A program made the translations under genes and the position numbers. Below, in pieces: positions 17,658 to 25,837 of a stretch of DNA of 64,000 nucleotides; positions within the stretch are counted from its first letter, which is position 1, and the number at the start of each line of letters is the position of its first letter. The stretch lies in NCBI RefSeq assembly GCF_000973725.1, contig NZ_CP009621.1, positions 4,333,001-4,397,000 on the forward strand, read 5' to 3'. This stretch comes from Pontibacter korlensis. GTDB lineage: Bacteria; Bacteroidota; Bacteroidia; Cytophagales; Hymenobacteraceae. The notes under the pieces are model-generated. The model was given only the letters and a program-made list of their open reading frames with translations, was not told the origin of the DNA and ran no database searches.

Positions 17658-17691
17658 GCCTTCGCTAACTACAGAACGAAAGAGAGAAACT

Positions 17692-18792
17692 ATGGCAAAA
17701 ATACATGAAGTAACCCATTTGCTAGAACAGCTTGCTCCTCTCCGCTACCAGGAGAGCTATGACAATGCTGGCCTGCAAACTGGTGACGCTAACGCAGAGG
17801 TAACAGGTGTGCTGGTAACCTTGGACTGCACCGAAGCAGTGCTTGAGGAAGCAATAGAGAGAGGATGCAACCTGGTAGTGGCACATCATCCTGTTATCTT
17901 CAAAGGGCTTAAACAGCTAACAGGCAAAAGTTATGTTGAGCGTAGCATCATCAAAGCAATACAGAACAACATTGCCATATACGCCAGCCACACTAACTTA
18001 GACAATGTGCTGAACGGTGTAAATACAAAAATAGCTGATAAGCTAGGCTTGCAACAGCAACGCATATTGGTTAATAAGCCTAGTACGTTAATGCAGTTGG
18101 TAACATTTGTGCCGGTTGAAAACACGGAGGAGGTATTGGAAGCGTTACACAAGGCAGGTGCAGGTAATATAGGAGAATACAGCGGCTGCAGCTTTAGCGT
18201 AACCGGCACCGGACGCTTTACTCCTTCAGAACAGGCTACCCCTACCATAGGTGGAGCCAACATACCAGAGCAGGTGCAAGAAAACAGGCTTGAGCTTTTA
18301 TTCCCCGCAAACCTTCAAGGCAAAATAATGGCTGCACTAAAGCAAGCGCACCCTTACGAAGAAGTGGCACATTACCTCTACAACCTGGAAAACCAAAACC
18401 AGGAAGTAGGGATTGGCATAATTGGAGAACTGAAGCAAGGGCTGACAGAACAAGAGTTCTTAGCTTACCTGAAAGACAGAATGCAGTTGCAAGGGCTTCG
18501 TTACACAACAATTGGTGGCAAAAAAATAAAACGCGTAGCTGTTTGTGGTGGAGCCGGAAGCTTTCTTATAAAAGATGCTCTTCGGCAAGGGGCAGACGCA
18601 CTGGTAACTGGAGATGTAAAGTACCACGAGTTCTTTGATGCCGAAGGTAGCCTGATGATAGCAGACATTGGACATTACGAAAGCGAGGTATACACAAAGG
18701 AGATATTTTATGACGTGATTTCAAAAAACTTTTCTAATTTTGCAGTCTTAATATCGGAAGTAAACACTAACCCCGTCAGATACACTTTTTAA
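17692..18792 (+). CDS. Nif3-like dinuclear metal centre protein (YqfO type)
   Basis: A 366-residue cytoplasmic protein of the Nif3/DUF34 family, which forms hexameric rings with a two-metal site; GTP cyclohydrolase I type 2 is a frequent but weakly supported name. Metal ligands are visible in VVAHHPVIF and in GDVKYHEFFDAE...IADIGHYESE. A PII-like insertion in the middle (LVTFVPVENTEEVLEAL, GEYSGCSFSVTGTGRF) makes it the three-domain YqfO form. The ATG at 17692 (MAKIHEVTHLLEQLAP) is the start; the longer open frame upstream crosses the promoter region. It is 3 nt from the next gene and clearly co-transcribed. Confidence 0.92.
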   Translation: MAKIHEVTHLLEQLAPLRYQESYDNAGLQTGDANAEVTGVLVTLDCTEAVLEEAIERGCNLVVAHHPVIFKGLKQLTGKSYVERSIIKAIQNNIAIYASHTNLDNVLNGVNTKIADKLGLQQQRILVNKPSTLMQLVTFVPVENTEEVLEALHKAGAGNIGEYSGCSFSVTGTGRFTPSEQATPTIGGANIPEQVQENRLELLFPANLQGKIMAALKQAHPYEEVAHYLYNLENQNQEVGIGIIGELKQGLTEQEFLAYLKDRMQLQGLRYTTIGGKKIKRVAVCGGAGSFLIKDALRQGADALVTGDVKYHEFFDAEGSLMIADIGHYESEVYTKEIFYDVISKNFSNFAVLISEVNTNPVRYTF

Positions 18793-18795
18793 TAC

Positions 18796-19527
18796 ATGGA
18801 AAGTACTGTAGCCAGCAAACTCGAAGCGTTAAGTAAGCTTCAAAGCATCGATTCACAGCTTGATGAAATTAGACGAGTAAGAGGAGATTTGCCTGAAGAA
18901 GTTCAGGACTTGGAAGATGAAATTGAAGGCTATGAAGTAAGGGTTCGTAAGTTTGATGATGAAGTAGCCGCTCTGAATGACTCTATTGCACAGCGCAAGC
19001 AGGCTATCAAAGATTCAGAAGGTCTGATCCGCAAATATGAGGAGCAGCAGCAAAACGTACGCAACAACCGTGAGTACGATGCTATCACCAAAGAAATCGA
19101 ACTTCAGAAACTGGAAATCCAGATTTCTGAAAAGAAAATAAAAGAAGCTCACTACCAGATCGATCAGAAGATCAACGAGATCGAAGGCACAAAGCACCGT
19201 CTGGAAGAGCGTCGCAAAGACCTTGATAACAAGAAAAAAGAACTTGAGCAGATAGTTTCTGAAAGCCAGGAAGAGGAAAGAAAGCTTGAAGAGGAGCGTA
19301 ACTCAGCTGCAAGCAGTGTTGAAGATCGCTTACTGAGCGCCTATAACCGTATCCGCAAAAATGTTCGCAACGGCCTTGCTGTTGTCTCAGTTAAGCGTGA
19401 TGCATGTGGTGGTTGCTTTAACACGGTACCTCCTCAGCGCCAGGCAGACATTGCTGCACAGAAGAAAATTATAGTATGCGAGCACTGCGGCCGTATATTG
19501 GCGGGTGTTGAGTTGCGCGTATACTAA
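18796..19527 (+). CDS. C4-type zinc-ribbon coiled-coil protein (DUF164/zf-RING_7)
   Basis: 243 residues: a long charged coiled coil (about 10-190) and a C-terminal zinc ribbon with CGGC and CEHCG about 25 residues apart. The family is widespread and often paired with Nif3-like genes, as here; a nucleic-acid-binding role is suggested from the fold but not established. NNREYDAITKEIELQK is the typical conserved core. A terminator-like hairpin about 45 nt after the stop codon lies over the start of the next gene. Confidence 0.9.
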   Translation: MESTVASKLEALSKLQSIDSQLDEIRRVRGDLPEEVQDLEDEIEGYEVRVRKFDDEVAALNDSIAQRKQAIKDSEGLIRKYEEQQQNVRNNREYDAITKEIELQKLEIQISEKKIKEAHYQIDQKINEIEGTKHRLEERRKDLDNKKKELEQIVSESQEEERKLEEERNSAASSVEDRLLSAYNRIRKNVRNGLAVVSVKRDACGGCFNTVPPQRQADIAAQKKIIVCEHCGRILAGVELRVY

Positions 19528-19570
19528 TATTAATCTGGTTAATCTTGAGCGTACATCGCTTGCATACAAA

Positions 19571-19606
19571 AAGAAAGAGGATGGCTAAACCCCATCCTTT
19601 TTTTTT
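19571..19606 (+). terminator. Terminator-like hairpin overlapping the start of the TPR gene
   Basis: GGATGG (19579-19584) and CCATCC (19592-19597) form a stem with a 7-nt loop, followed by nine T (19598-19606). The purine-rich AAGAAAGA before the stem can extend it against the T-run. The ATG of the TPR gene (19581) and its AGAGG ribosome-binding site lie in the stem, so the same DNA encodes a terminator and the start of a signal peptide. Confidence 0.55.
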
Positions 19607-21047
19607 GTTGCTGTTTGTTTGGCTTTTGTCTTACACAGGCTCCGCAGCACCTGCTTTCAATTCACATCACCAGGATGTTTATCATGAACTTCTAAAACTA
19701 AAAGTAAAAAGCGGAAGAGCCCTTCTCCTGCCTCAGCAGCACAGCAACAACGCAGCTGATTTACTACTAGCCAACTATGGGGACTTTCTGGAGCTGTGCG
19801 TGCAGCAAAACCAAGGTAGGCTTCATGAGCTGCTGGAGGCCCAGGAAACTCGTTTAGAAATGCTGGAAGACCTGCCACAGCAGGACAAGTGGGTGCTCTA
19901 TGCCAAAGCAGAAGTACAGATGCAGCTTGCCATGTCTAAGTTGCTATTTGGCAACCGCTTATCTGCTGCGTGGGATTTCAGAAAAGCATATTTGCAGTAC
20001 AGCCACAATGTAAAAAAGCATCCGGAGTTTTTACCTAACAGGAAAAACCTGGGAGTACTGCAGGTACTTATAGGATCGGTGCCCGACAAGTATAAATGGT
20101 TTCTAAGTATCATTGGCCTGAAAGGGAGTATCAGGCAAGGAATGGCTAATTTAAAACAAGCCACAGCTCCAGAAAATCCTTTCTACCAGGAGGCACAACT
20201 ACTTTATGTGGTTGTCAAGCACCTAACGGAACCCGAGAAAGAAGTACAGGCCCTGAAGCAGATAAAATCTATGGCTGAGAAGCAGCCGGACAATTTGCTC
20301 TTTCAGTTTGTTGCCATGCATTTGTTCAAAAAGGCCAGAGCCAGCAAGGAGGCGTTACAGGTGTACTTGCATGTTCCCCGAACTAAGGCATACCTCTCTT
20401 TCCCTTACCTGCACCATCTGGCTGCAGACCTATACCTTTACCGTGCTGATTACGATAAGTCCGTGCAAGAAAACAGAAAGTTTCTGGAGCTACACAAGGG
20501 GCAGCACTATCTCAAATCAGCTAATTACAAGCTATACTTAGCCTACGCACTTGGTAATCATAAACCACAGGCACAGTGGCACCTGCAACATGTATCTCAA
20601 GTAGGCATTGAAGAAACAGAGGAAGATCGCTACGCAGCCCGTTATGCGTTAAAGCAAGAGCCACTGGTTAAGCCCCTCATGCAGGCACGTCTGTATTCTG
20701 ATGGCGGTTATTACCAGGAAGCCCTGCAGGAGCTAAAGAAGCTGCATATAAGCACAAAAACTCCTGTGGCAATACAGGCTGAGTATTACTACCGTAAAGC
20801 CCGTATCTACCACGGCACTGACTCGCTACAGCAGGCCTTGCCGTTATACAAGCAGGCGATAAGCCTCTGCGAAGGCACGGATTTATACTTCGCCCCAAGC
20901 GCTTCATTGCAGCTTGGCTATGTGTATCAGGAACTAAAGCAAATAAACACGGCTCGTCTATACTTTAAACAAGCACTAAGTTATAAGCAGCACGAGTACA
21001 AAAACAGTATTGACGCCAAGGCAAAACTGGCGTTGTCGGCAATGTAA
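19581..21047 (+). CDS. Exported tetratricopeptide-repeat protein
   Basis: From ATG 19581 the protein has 488 residues. It starts with a signal peptide (MAKPHPFFLLLFVWLLSYTG, cleavage near AAPA), and helical repeats of the TPR type follow through to the end (for example AKAEVQMQLAMSKLLFGN, YYRKARIYHGTDSLQQALPLYKQA, LGYVYQELKQINTARLYFKQA). The middle resembles the Iml2/DUF3808 type. It is likely periplasmic and acts as a scaffold; partner unknown. An in-frame TTG at 19545 would give a longer basic N-terminus and is less likely. pabB begins 6 nt after its stop. Confidence 0.75.
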   Translation: MAKPHPFFLLLFVWLLSYTGSAAPAFNSHHQDVYHELLKLKVKSGRALLLPQQHSNNAADLLLANYGDFLELCVQQNQGRLHELLEAQETRLEMLEDLPQQDKWVLYAKAEVQMQLAMSKLLFGNRLSAAWDFRKAYLQYSHNVKKHPEFLPNRKNLGVLQVLIGSVPDKYKWFLSIIGLKGSIRQGMANLKQATAPENPFYQEAQLLYVVVKHLTEPEKEVQALKQIKSMAEKQPDNLLFQFVAMHLFKKARASKEALQVYLHVPRTKAYLSFPYLHHLAADLYLYRADYDKSVQENRKFLELHKGQHYLKSANYKLYLAYALGNHKPQAQWHLQHVSQVGIEETEEDRYAARYALKQEPLVKPLMQARLYSDGGYYQEALQELKKLHISTKTPVAIQAEYYYRKARIYHGTDSLQQALPLYKQAISLCEGTDLYFAPSASLQLGYVYQELKQINTARLYFKQALSYKQHEYKNSIDAKAKLALSAM

Positions 21048-21053
21048 GCAAGA

Positions 21054-22358
21054 ATGGTTAAGTTAGAGATACAGGAAGAAAAGCTGCCGATTAGTATTGA
21101 AGAGTTTAGGCTTAAAGCTTTGGCTTGGGCCGATACTCATCCATTGGCAGCATATTATAACCCTAATTACATCCCGTACCCACACGATGGCTTTGATCAC
21201 TTGTTGGCTGTCTCATCAGGTAAGCCACTTCGGCTAAACCTAGAGGATGCCTACGACAGATTACGCCAACAGCTTGTAGCGCAACACCCTTTATTGTGCG
21301 GGTATTTAGGTTATGACCTGAAGAACCAGACAGAAGATCTTATCAGTAAGAACCATGATGGAATAGATTTCCCGTTGTTAACCTTCTTTGTGCCTGAGGC
21401 CTTTATATACTTTAACACATCGAGTATAACTATCTATTCATCTGAGAAAAAAAACTCCCTTTTTCTTTCTTCTATCTTTGAAACCCCTACTCCTGCGGCC
21501 CATGCCCCTACTGGTATAAAACTGCAGCAACGCGTTTCTAAAGACCGTTACATCGAACAGGTGGAGCGGGTACGGCAACGCATTCTGGAGGGTGATGTAT
21601 ATGAGCTGAATTTCTGTATGGAATTCTATGCCGAGCAAGTACAGCTTCAGCCCTTACCATTGTACTTGTCCTTAAACCAAACCTCCCCGACTCCGTTTTC
21701 AGGCTATCTTAAGCTATACGACAGGTACCTGATGTGTGCCTCTCCTGAGCGTTTCCTAAAGAAGGAGGGCCCTAAGCTCATTTCTCAACCTATAAAAGGC
21801 ACTATCCGCAGAGGCAGCACACCAGAGGAAGACCACATGCTACAGCACCAGCTCCGCCACGACGAGAAGGAACTTGCCGAAAACATGATGATTGTGGACC
21901 TGGTGCGAAATGACCTGAGCCGATCTTGCGAAACCGGAACTGTGCAGGTAGAAGAAATGTTCGGGATTTATGGCTTTAAGCAGGTTTGGCAGATGATTTC
22001 TACAGTGGTAGGAGAATTAAAGCCAGAACATGACCTGGTAGATGCATTGGTAGGTGCGTTCCCTATGGGAAGTATGACTGGAGCCCCTAAAATCAGTGCA
22101 ATGCACATCATAGAAGAGCTGGAAGACACAAAAAGAGGCTTATACTCAGGTGCGTTTGGCTACATCAAAGCGAGTGGCGACTGTGATTTTAACGTTGTAA
22201 TCAGGAGTATGCAGTACAACGCCAGCAATGAATACCTAAGCTTTATGGTAGGTAGCGCTATCACCTATGACTCGAATCCTGAGCTAGAGTATGAAGAGTG
22301 CCTGCTAAAAGCAAAGGCCATGCTTGACGTGCTAGGTGCCAGAGTAGGTGATAAATAG
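21054..22358 (+). CDS. pabB: Aminodeoxychorismate synthase component I (PabB)
   Basis: A chorismate-binding enzyme that with a glutaminase subunit makes 4-amino-4-deoxychorismate for folate. The 434 residues carry the family core: DVYELNFCMEF, PFSGYL, SPERFL, DLVRNDLSRSC, FPMGSMTGAPK, and GYIKASGDCDFNVVIRS. The active-site stretch is PIKGT with Lys248. That Lys marks PabB, because anthranilate synthase TrpE has Ala there, so I prefer PabB. It follows the TPR gene closely and is probably co-transcribed with it. Confidence 0.88.
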   Translation: MVKLEIQEEKLPISIEEFRLKALAWADTHPLAAYYNPNYIPYPHDGFDHLLAVSSGKPLRLNLEDAYDRLRQQLVAQHPLLCGYLGYDLKNQTEDLISKNHDGIDFPLLTFFVPEAFIYFNTSSITIYSSEKKNSLFLSSIFETPTPAAHAPTGIKLQQRVSKDRYIEQVERVRQRILEGDVYELNFCMEFYAEQVQLQPLPLYLSLNQTSPTPFSGYLKLYDRYLMCASPERFLKKEGPKLISQPIKGTIRRGSTPEEDHMLQHQLRHDEKELAENMMIVDLVRNDLSRSCETGTVQVEEMFGIYGFKQVWQMISTVVGELKPEHDLVDALVGAFPMGSMTGAPKISAMHIIEELEDTKRGLYSGAFGYIKASGDCDFNVVIRSMQYNASNEYLSFMVGSAITYDSNPELEYEECLLKAKAMLDVLGARVGDK

Positions 22359-22457
22359 GGGCTTTTACTATTAGCTACAACAAGTAATTAAGCTTCTGAT
22401 TGATCAAAATAAAAAAGTCTCTTCTGCCATTCTGTCACGTTTTTGATAACATTATAG

Positions 22458-22465
22458 TATATTTG
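22458..22465 (+). promoter_or_regulatory. miaB -7 box
   Basis: TATATTTG fits TAnnTTTG and lies 19 nt before the ATG. A TTTTTG 12 nt upstream is too close for a standard -33 box, so the upstream element is uncertain. Confidence 0.45.
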
Positions 22466-22484
22466 CAGCTCTAATTAAGGTATT

Positions 22485-23915
22485 ATGGATCCAATAGTAG
22501 ATTTAGATTTTATAGATAACCGTACCCCGGAGCAGGCCGCCGCATGCGACACAAAAGTGACAGAAGAAACTAATACTGGCAAAACACGCAAGCTGTACAT
22601 AGAGAGCTATGGCTGCCAGATGAACTTCTCTGACAGTGAGATCGTGTCTTCTATCATGTTTGAGCAAGGCTTTGATACTACCTCTGATATAGAGCAAGCA
22701 GACCTGGTATTCCTGAATACCTGTTCTATTCGCGAGAAAGCTGAACAGACTGTTCGCAATCGTCTGGGCCAAATCAACTACTACAAAAAGAAAAAACCTG
22801 AAATGATGGTAGGCGTTCTTGGCTGTATGGCTGAGCGCCTGAAGAAATCGCTGCTGGAAGAAGAAAAGATTGTTGACCTTGTAGTTGGTCCGGATGCTTA
22901 CCGTGACCTACCTAACCTCATTAATGAGGTTGATGGAGGTCAAAAAGCAGTTAACGTGTTGCTTTCGCGCGAGGAGACCTATGCGGACATTAACCCAATT
23001 CGCCTTAACAGCAACGGAGTAAGTGCCTTTGTTTCCATTATGCGTGGCTGCGACAACATGTGCTCTTTCTGTGTAGTGCCATTTACCCGTGGCCGTGAGC
23101 GTAGCCGTGATGCCTATTCTATTGTAAGAGAAGCGGAAGCACTGGTAGCTCAAGGCTATAAGGAAGTGACACTATTAGGCCAAAATGTTGATTCCTACAA
23201 GTGGGCTTCAGAAGATGGCTCTGAATCGGTGAACTTTGCGCAGCTGCTGGAGAAAGTAGCGCTAGTTGATCCTAACCTGCGCGTGCGCTTCTCTACCTCC
23301 CATCCAAAAGACATAACAGATGAGGTGTTGTATACGATGAAAAAGTACGACAACATCTGCAAGTATATACACCTGCCTGCGCAGAGCGGTAACTCCCGTG
23401 TGCTTGAGTTAATGAACCGTACCTACGACCGTGAGTGGTACCTGAACCGTGTGGACGCCATTAGAAGCATCTTAGGTGAAGATTGCGGCATTTCTTCAGA
23501 TATGATTGCAGGTTTCTGCACCGAAACGGAAGTAGAGCACCAGGACACGCTCACTTTAATGGACTACGTGCAGTACGACTACTCTTATATGTTCTTCTAC
23601 TCAGAGCGACCGGGTACGTTGGCTGCCCGCAAGCTGGAAGATGATATTCCCTTGGAAGTAAAGAAACGTCGTCTGGCAGAAATTATCGAGAAACAGCGCG
23701 AAACCTCTCTGAACCGCAATAAGCGTGATGTAGGCAGAGTGCATAAAGTGCTCGTGGAGGGTTTCTCTAAGAAATCAAACGAGCAGCTAAGTGGCCGTAA
23801 CGACCAGAACAAAGTAGTTATCTTTGATAAGAAACACTACAAAAAGGGAGATTACGTTAACGTGTTCGTGCACGACTGCAGCGTAGGCACCCTCTTCGGC
23901 GAGGCAGTAGATTAA
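22485..23915 (+). CDS. miaB: tRNA-2-methylthio-N6-dimethylallyladenosine synthase MiaB
   Basis: A radical-SAM methylthiotransferase converting i6A37 to ms2i6A37 in tRNAs reading UNN codons. The N-terminal cluster cysteines are C44 (SYGCQMN), C80 (LNTCSIRE) and C114 (LGCMAER). The radical-SAM cluster is C189, C193 and C196 (RGCDNMCSFC). LGQNVDSYKW, STSHPKD, HLPAQSGN and a C-terminal TRAM domain follow. The length of 476 residues is normal. The stop codon lies inside the left arm of a long inverted repeat. Confidence 0.97.
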   Translation: MDPIVDLDFIDNRTPEQAAACDTKVTEETNTGKTRKLYIESYGCQMNFSDSEIVSSIMFEQGFDTTSDIEQADLVFLNTCSIREKAEQTVRNRLGQINYYKKKKPEMMVGVLGCMAERLKKSLLEEEKIVDLVVGPDAYRDLPNLINEVDGGQKAVNVLLSREETYADINPIRLNSNGVSAFVSIMRGCDNMCSFCVVPFTRGRERSRDAYSIVREAEALVAQGYKEVTLLGQNVDSYKWASEDGSESVNFAQLLEKVALVDPNLRVRFSTSHPKDITDEVLYTMKKYDNICKYIHLPAQSGNSRVLELMNRTYDREWYLNRVDAIRSILGEDCGISSDMIAGFCTETEVEHQDTLTLMDYVQYDYSYMFFYSERPGTLAARKLEDDIPLEVKKRRLAEIIEKQRETSLNRNKRDVGRVHKVLVEGFSKKSNEQLSGRNDQNKVVIFDKKHYKKGDYVNVFVHDCSVGTLFGEAVD

Positions 23916-23994
23916 AGCGGAGATTATAGGCGTGAGAGCCTTGGGCAGGATTCATCATTTATGCCTCTCACCTACACCCCTATATTTCCGCTTT
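23914..23994 (+). repeat. Long inverted repeat in the leader of the sigma54 activator gene
   Basis: Three nested helices: AAAGCGGA (23914-23921) with TCCGCTTT (23987-23994), TATAGG (23925-23930) with CCTATA (23979-23984), and GTGAGAG (23932-23938) with CTCTCAC (23965-23971). That is 21 base pairs in 81 nt, with a loop that may hold a small GCC/GGC hairpin. It starts in the miaB stop codon and ends 23 nt before the next start codon (24018). There is no U-tract. Confidence 0.6.
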
Positions 23995-24017
23995 ATCTGA
24001 TCTTCAAATCTATAAAC

Positions 24018-25295
24018 ATGCGCAACATCGATATACAAAGTATAAAACAGCGCTTCGGCATCATCGGTAATTCACCACTGCTGAACCATGCCATTCAGGT
24101 GGCAGTACAGGTAGCCCCTACCGATATGACCGTACTTATTACTGGTGAAAGTGGAAGTGGTAAAGAATCATTTTCCAAAATAATACACCAGCTAAGCCCG
24201 CGCAAGCATGGCCAGTTTATAGCTATCAACTGTGGAGCTATACCAGAAGGTACCATAGATTCTGAGCTTTTCGGACACGAAAAAGGCTCTTTTACTGGGG
24301 CACATGATACCCGTAAGGGTTATTTTGAAGTAACCGATGGTGGCACTATTTTCTTAGATGAGATTGGAGAAATGCCTTTGGGCACACAGGCCCGTCTTCT
24401 GCGCGTGCTGGAAAATGGTGAGTTTATTAAAGTAGGCTCTTCTAAAGTACAGAAAACAGATGTACGAGTAGTGGCAGCCACTAACGTAAACCTGATAAAA
24501 GCAGTAGAAAAAGGCACGTTCCGCGAGGACCTTTACTACCGCCTTAATACTGTTCCTATTTCTGTTCCGCCCCTACGGGAACGCGGAGATGATATCCACT
24601 TGTTGTTCCGCAAGTTTGCCTCTGACTTCTCTGAGAAGTATAAAGTTCAGGCAATTACCCTTACTCCTGAGGCTGTGAAAGAACTCCAAGCTTTCCGCTG
24701 GCCAGGCAACATCAGGCAGTTGAAAAATATTGTGGAGCAGATTTCAGTTTTGGAATATGAGCGTGAGATTAACGCAGATAAGCTGCGCCATTACCTGCCT
24801 CAAGAGTCAATAACCTCCCTCCCAGCAATACAGGCTAAAGAAGGGGCCGCTGAAGGATCATTCTCAGAGCGGGACCTGCTGTATAAGGTGCTGTTTGACA
24901 TGCGCCGGGATGTATCAGAGCTCAAGAAGCTGGTGTTTAACATGCTGGCACACCAGCCAAACGACGAAGACTTACTACGTGAGCATAGCCACCTGTTTGA
25001 GAACATGGAGACGCAGCAATACAATGGCCGCTCGTACCAGCAGGAGCAAGTTCAGAATGAACCATATTACCTGCCAATTAAACATAGCCATACGCAGGAA
25101 TATGAAGACGATAAAGTAGAGGACATCCCGCACGAAACAGAAGAAGAAAGTTTATCTTTAGAGGATAAAGAGAAAGAACTGATCCTTAAGGCTCTGAAAA
25201 AACATAACAACAAACGCAAGTATGCAGCGCAGGACCTTGGAATATCAGAACGCACCCTTTATCGCAAACTAAAGCAGTATGACATTGAAGATTAA
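24018..25295 (+). CDS. Sigma54-interacting AAA+ transcriptional regulator without a receiver domain
   Basis: A bacterial enhancer-binding protein that remodels sigma54-RNA polymerase. The AAA+ domain starts almost at once (FGIIGNSPLLNHAIQVA), with Walker A GESGSGKE, the sigma54-contacting loop as GSFTGA instead of GAFTGA, Walker B GGTIFLDEIGEM and the arginine-finger region FREDLYYRLN. After a variable linker, a Fis-type helix-turn-helix ends the protein (KYAAQDLGISERTLYRKLKQ). There is no receiver, PAS or GAF domain. The start is ATG 24018 (MRNIDIQSIKQ); the ATG at 23961 lies in the loop of the inverted repeat. It overlaps lptE by 17 nt. Confidence 0.9.
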   Translation: MRNIDIQSIKQRFGIIGNSPLLNHAIQVAVQVAPTDMTVLITGESGSGKESFSKIIHQLSPRKHGQFIAINCGAIPEGTIDSELFGHEKGSFTGAHDTRKGYFEVTDGGTIFLDEIGEMPLGTQARLLRVLENGEFIKVGSSKVQKTDVRVVAATNVNLIKAVEKGTFREDLYYRLNTVPISVPPLRERGDDIHLLFRKFASDFSEKYKVQAITLTPEAVKELQAFRWPGNIRQLKNIVEQISVLEYEREINADKLRHYLPQESITSLPAIQAKEGAAEGSFSERDLLYKVLFDMRRDVSELKKLVFNMLAHQPNDEDLLREHSHLFENMETQQYNGRSYQQEQVQNEPYYLPIKHSHTQEYEDDKVEDIPHETEEESLSLEDKEKELILKALKKHNNKRKYAAQDLGISERTLYRKLKQYDIED

Positions 25296-25806
25296 CACCC
25301 GCTTTTTAAGCTATATGCTTGTGCTGCTACTGTTTGTTTGTGGCGGCTGCGGCATTTACTCTTTCACCGGCACTACCCTTTCGCCCGATATAAGAACTAT
25401 TTCTATTCAAAATATTGAGAACAGCACCGGCGAAGGCCCTTCTAACCTGACACAGGTAGTTACAAATAACCTGAAGGATTACTACCGCCGCAATACTAAT
25501 TTGGCTATTGTGCAGAGCGAAGGCGATTTGCAATTGGAGGGTCAGATTGTTAGCTTTACTTATTCGCCTGCCGCTATTCAGCGTGAGGGACAGCAGGACA
25601 TTGCTTCTCTCAACCGACTAACGCTAGGTGTGCAAATCCGCTTTGCAAATGTGAAGCAGCCAGATAAGGACTTTGAGAGAACGTTTACAATTTCTCAAGA
25701 CTTTCCGCAAAACGTTGACGTTACCCAGCTTTCTACAGCACAGATCGAGCAGCTTTCAGAGCAGCTGGTAGTCGATGTTTTCAATAAAACCGTAGCAGAC
25801 TGGTAA
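25279..25806 (+). CDS. lptE: LptE-family LPS-assembly lipoprotein
   Basis: An outer-membrane lipoprotein that plugs LptD for LPS insertion. The 175-residue protein has a lipobox ending VCGGC, then the family start GIYSFTGTTLSPDIRTISIQ. The LptE fold features are visible: NIENSTGEGPSNLTQVVTNNLKDYY, LQLEGQIVSFTYSP, and a C-terminal helix QIEQLSEQLVVDVFNK. It starts inside the upstream regulator gene (17-nt overlap), which points to translational coupling. The same gene order occurs in many Bacteroidota. Confidence 0.88.
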   Translation: MTLKINTRFLSYMLVLLLFVCGGCGIYSFTGTTLSPDIRTISIQNIENSTGEGPSNLTQVVTNNLKDYYRRNTNLAIVQSEGDLQLEGQIVSFTYSPAAIQREGQQDIASLNRLTLGVQIRFANVKQPDKDFERTFTISQDFPQNVDVTQLSTAQIEQLSEQLVVDVFNKTVADW

Positions 25807-25837
25807 TTCCGTCTTTCAATTGAAGCTTTAGTTTAGC

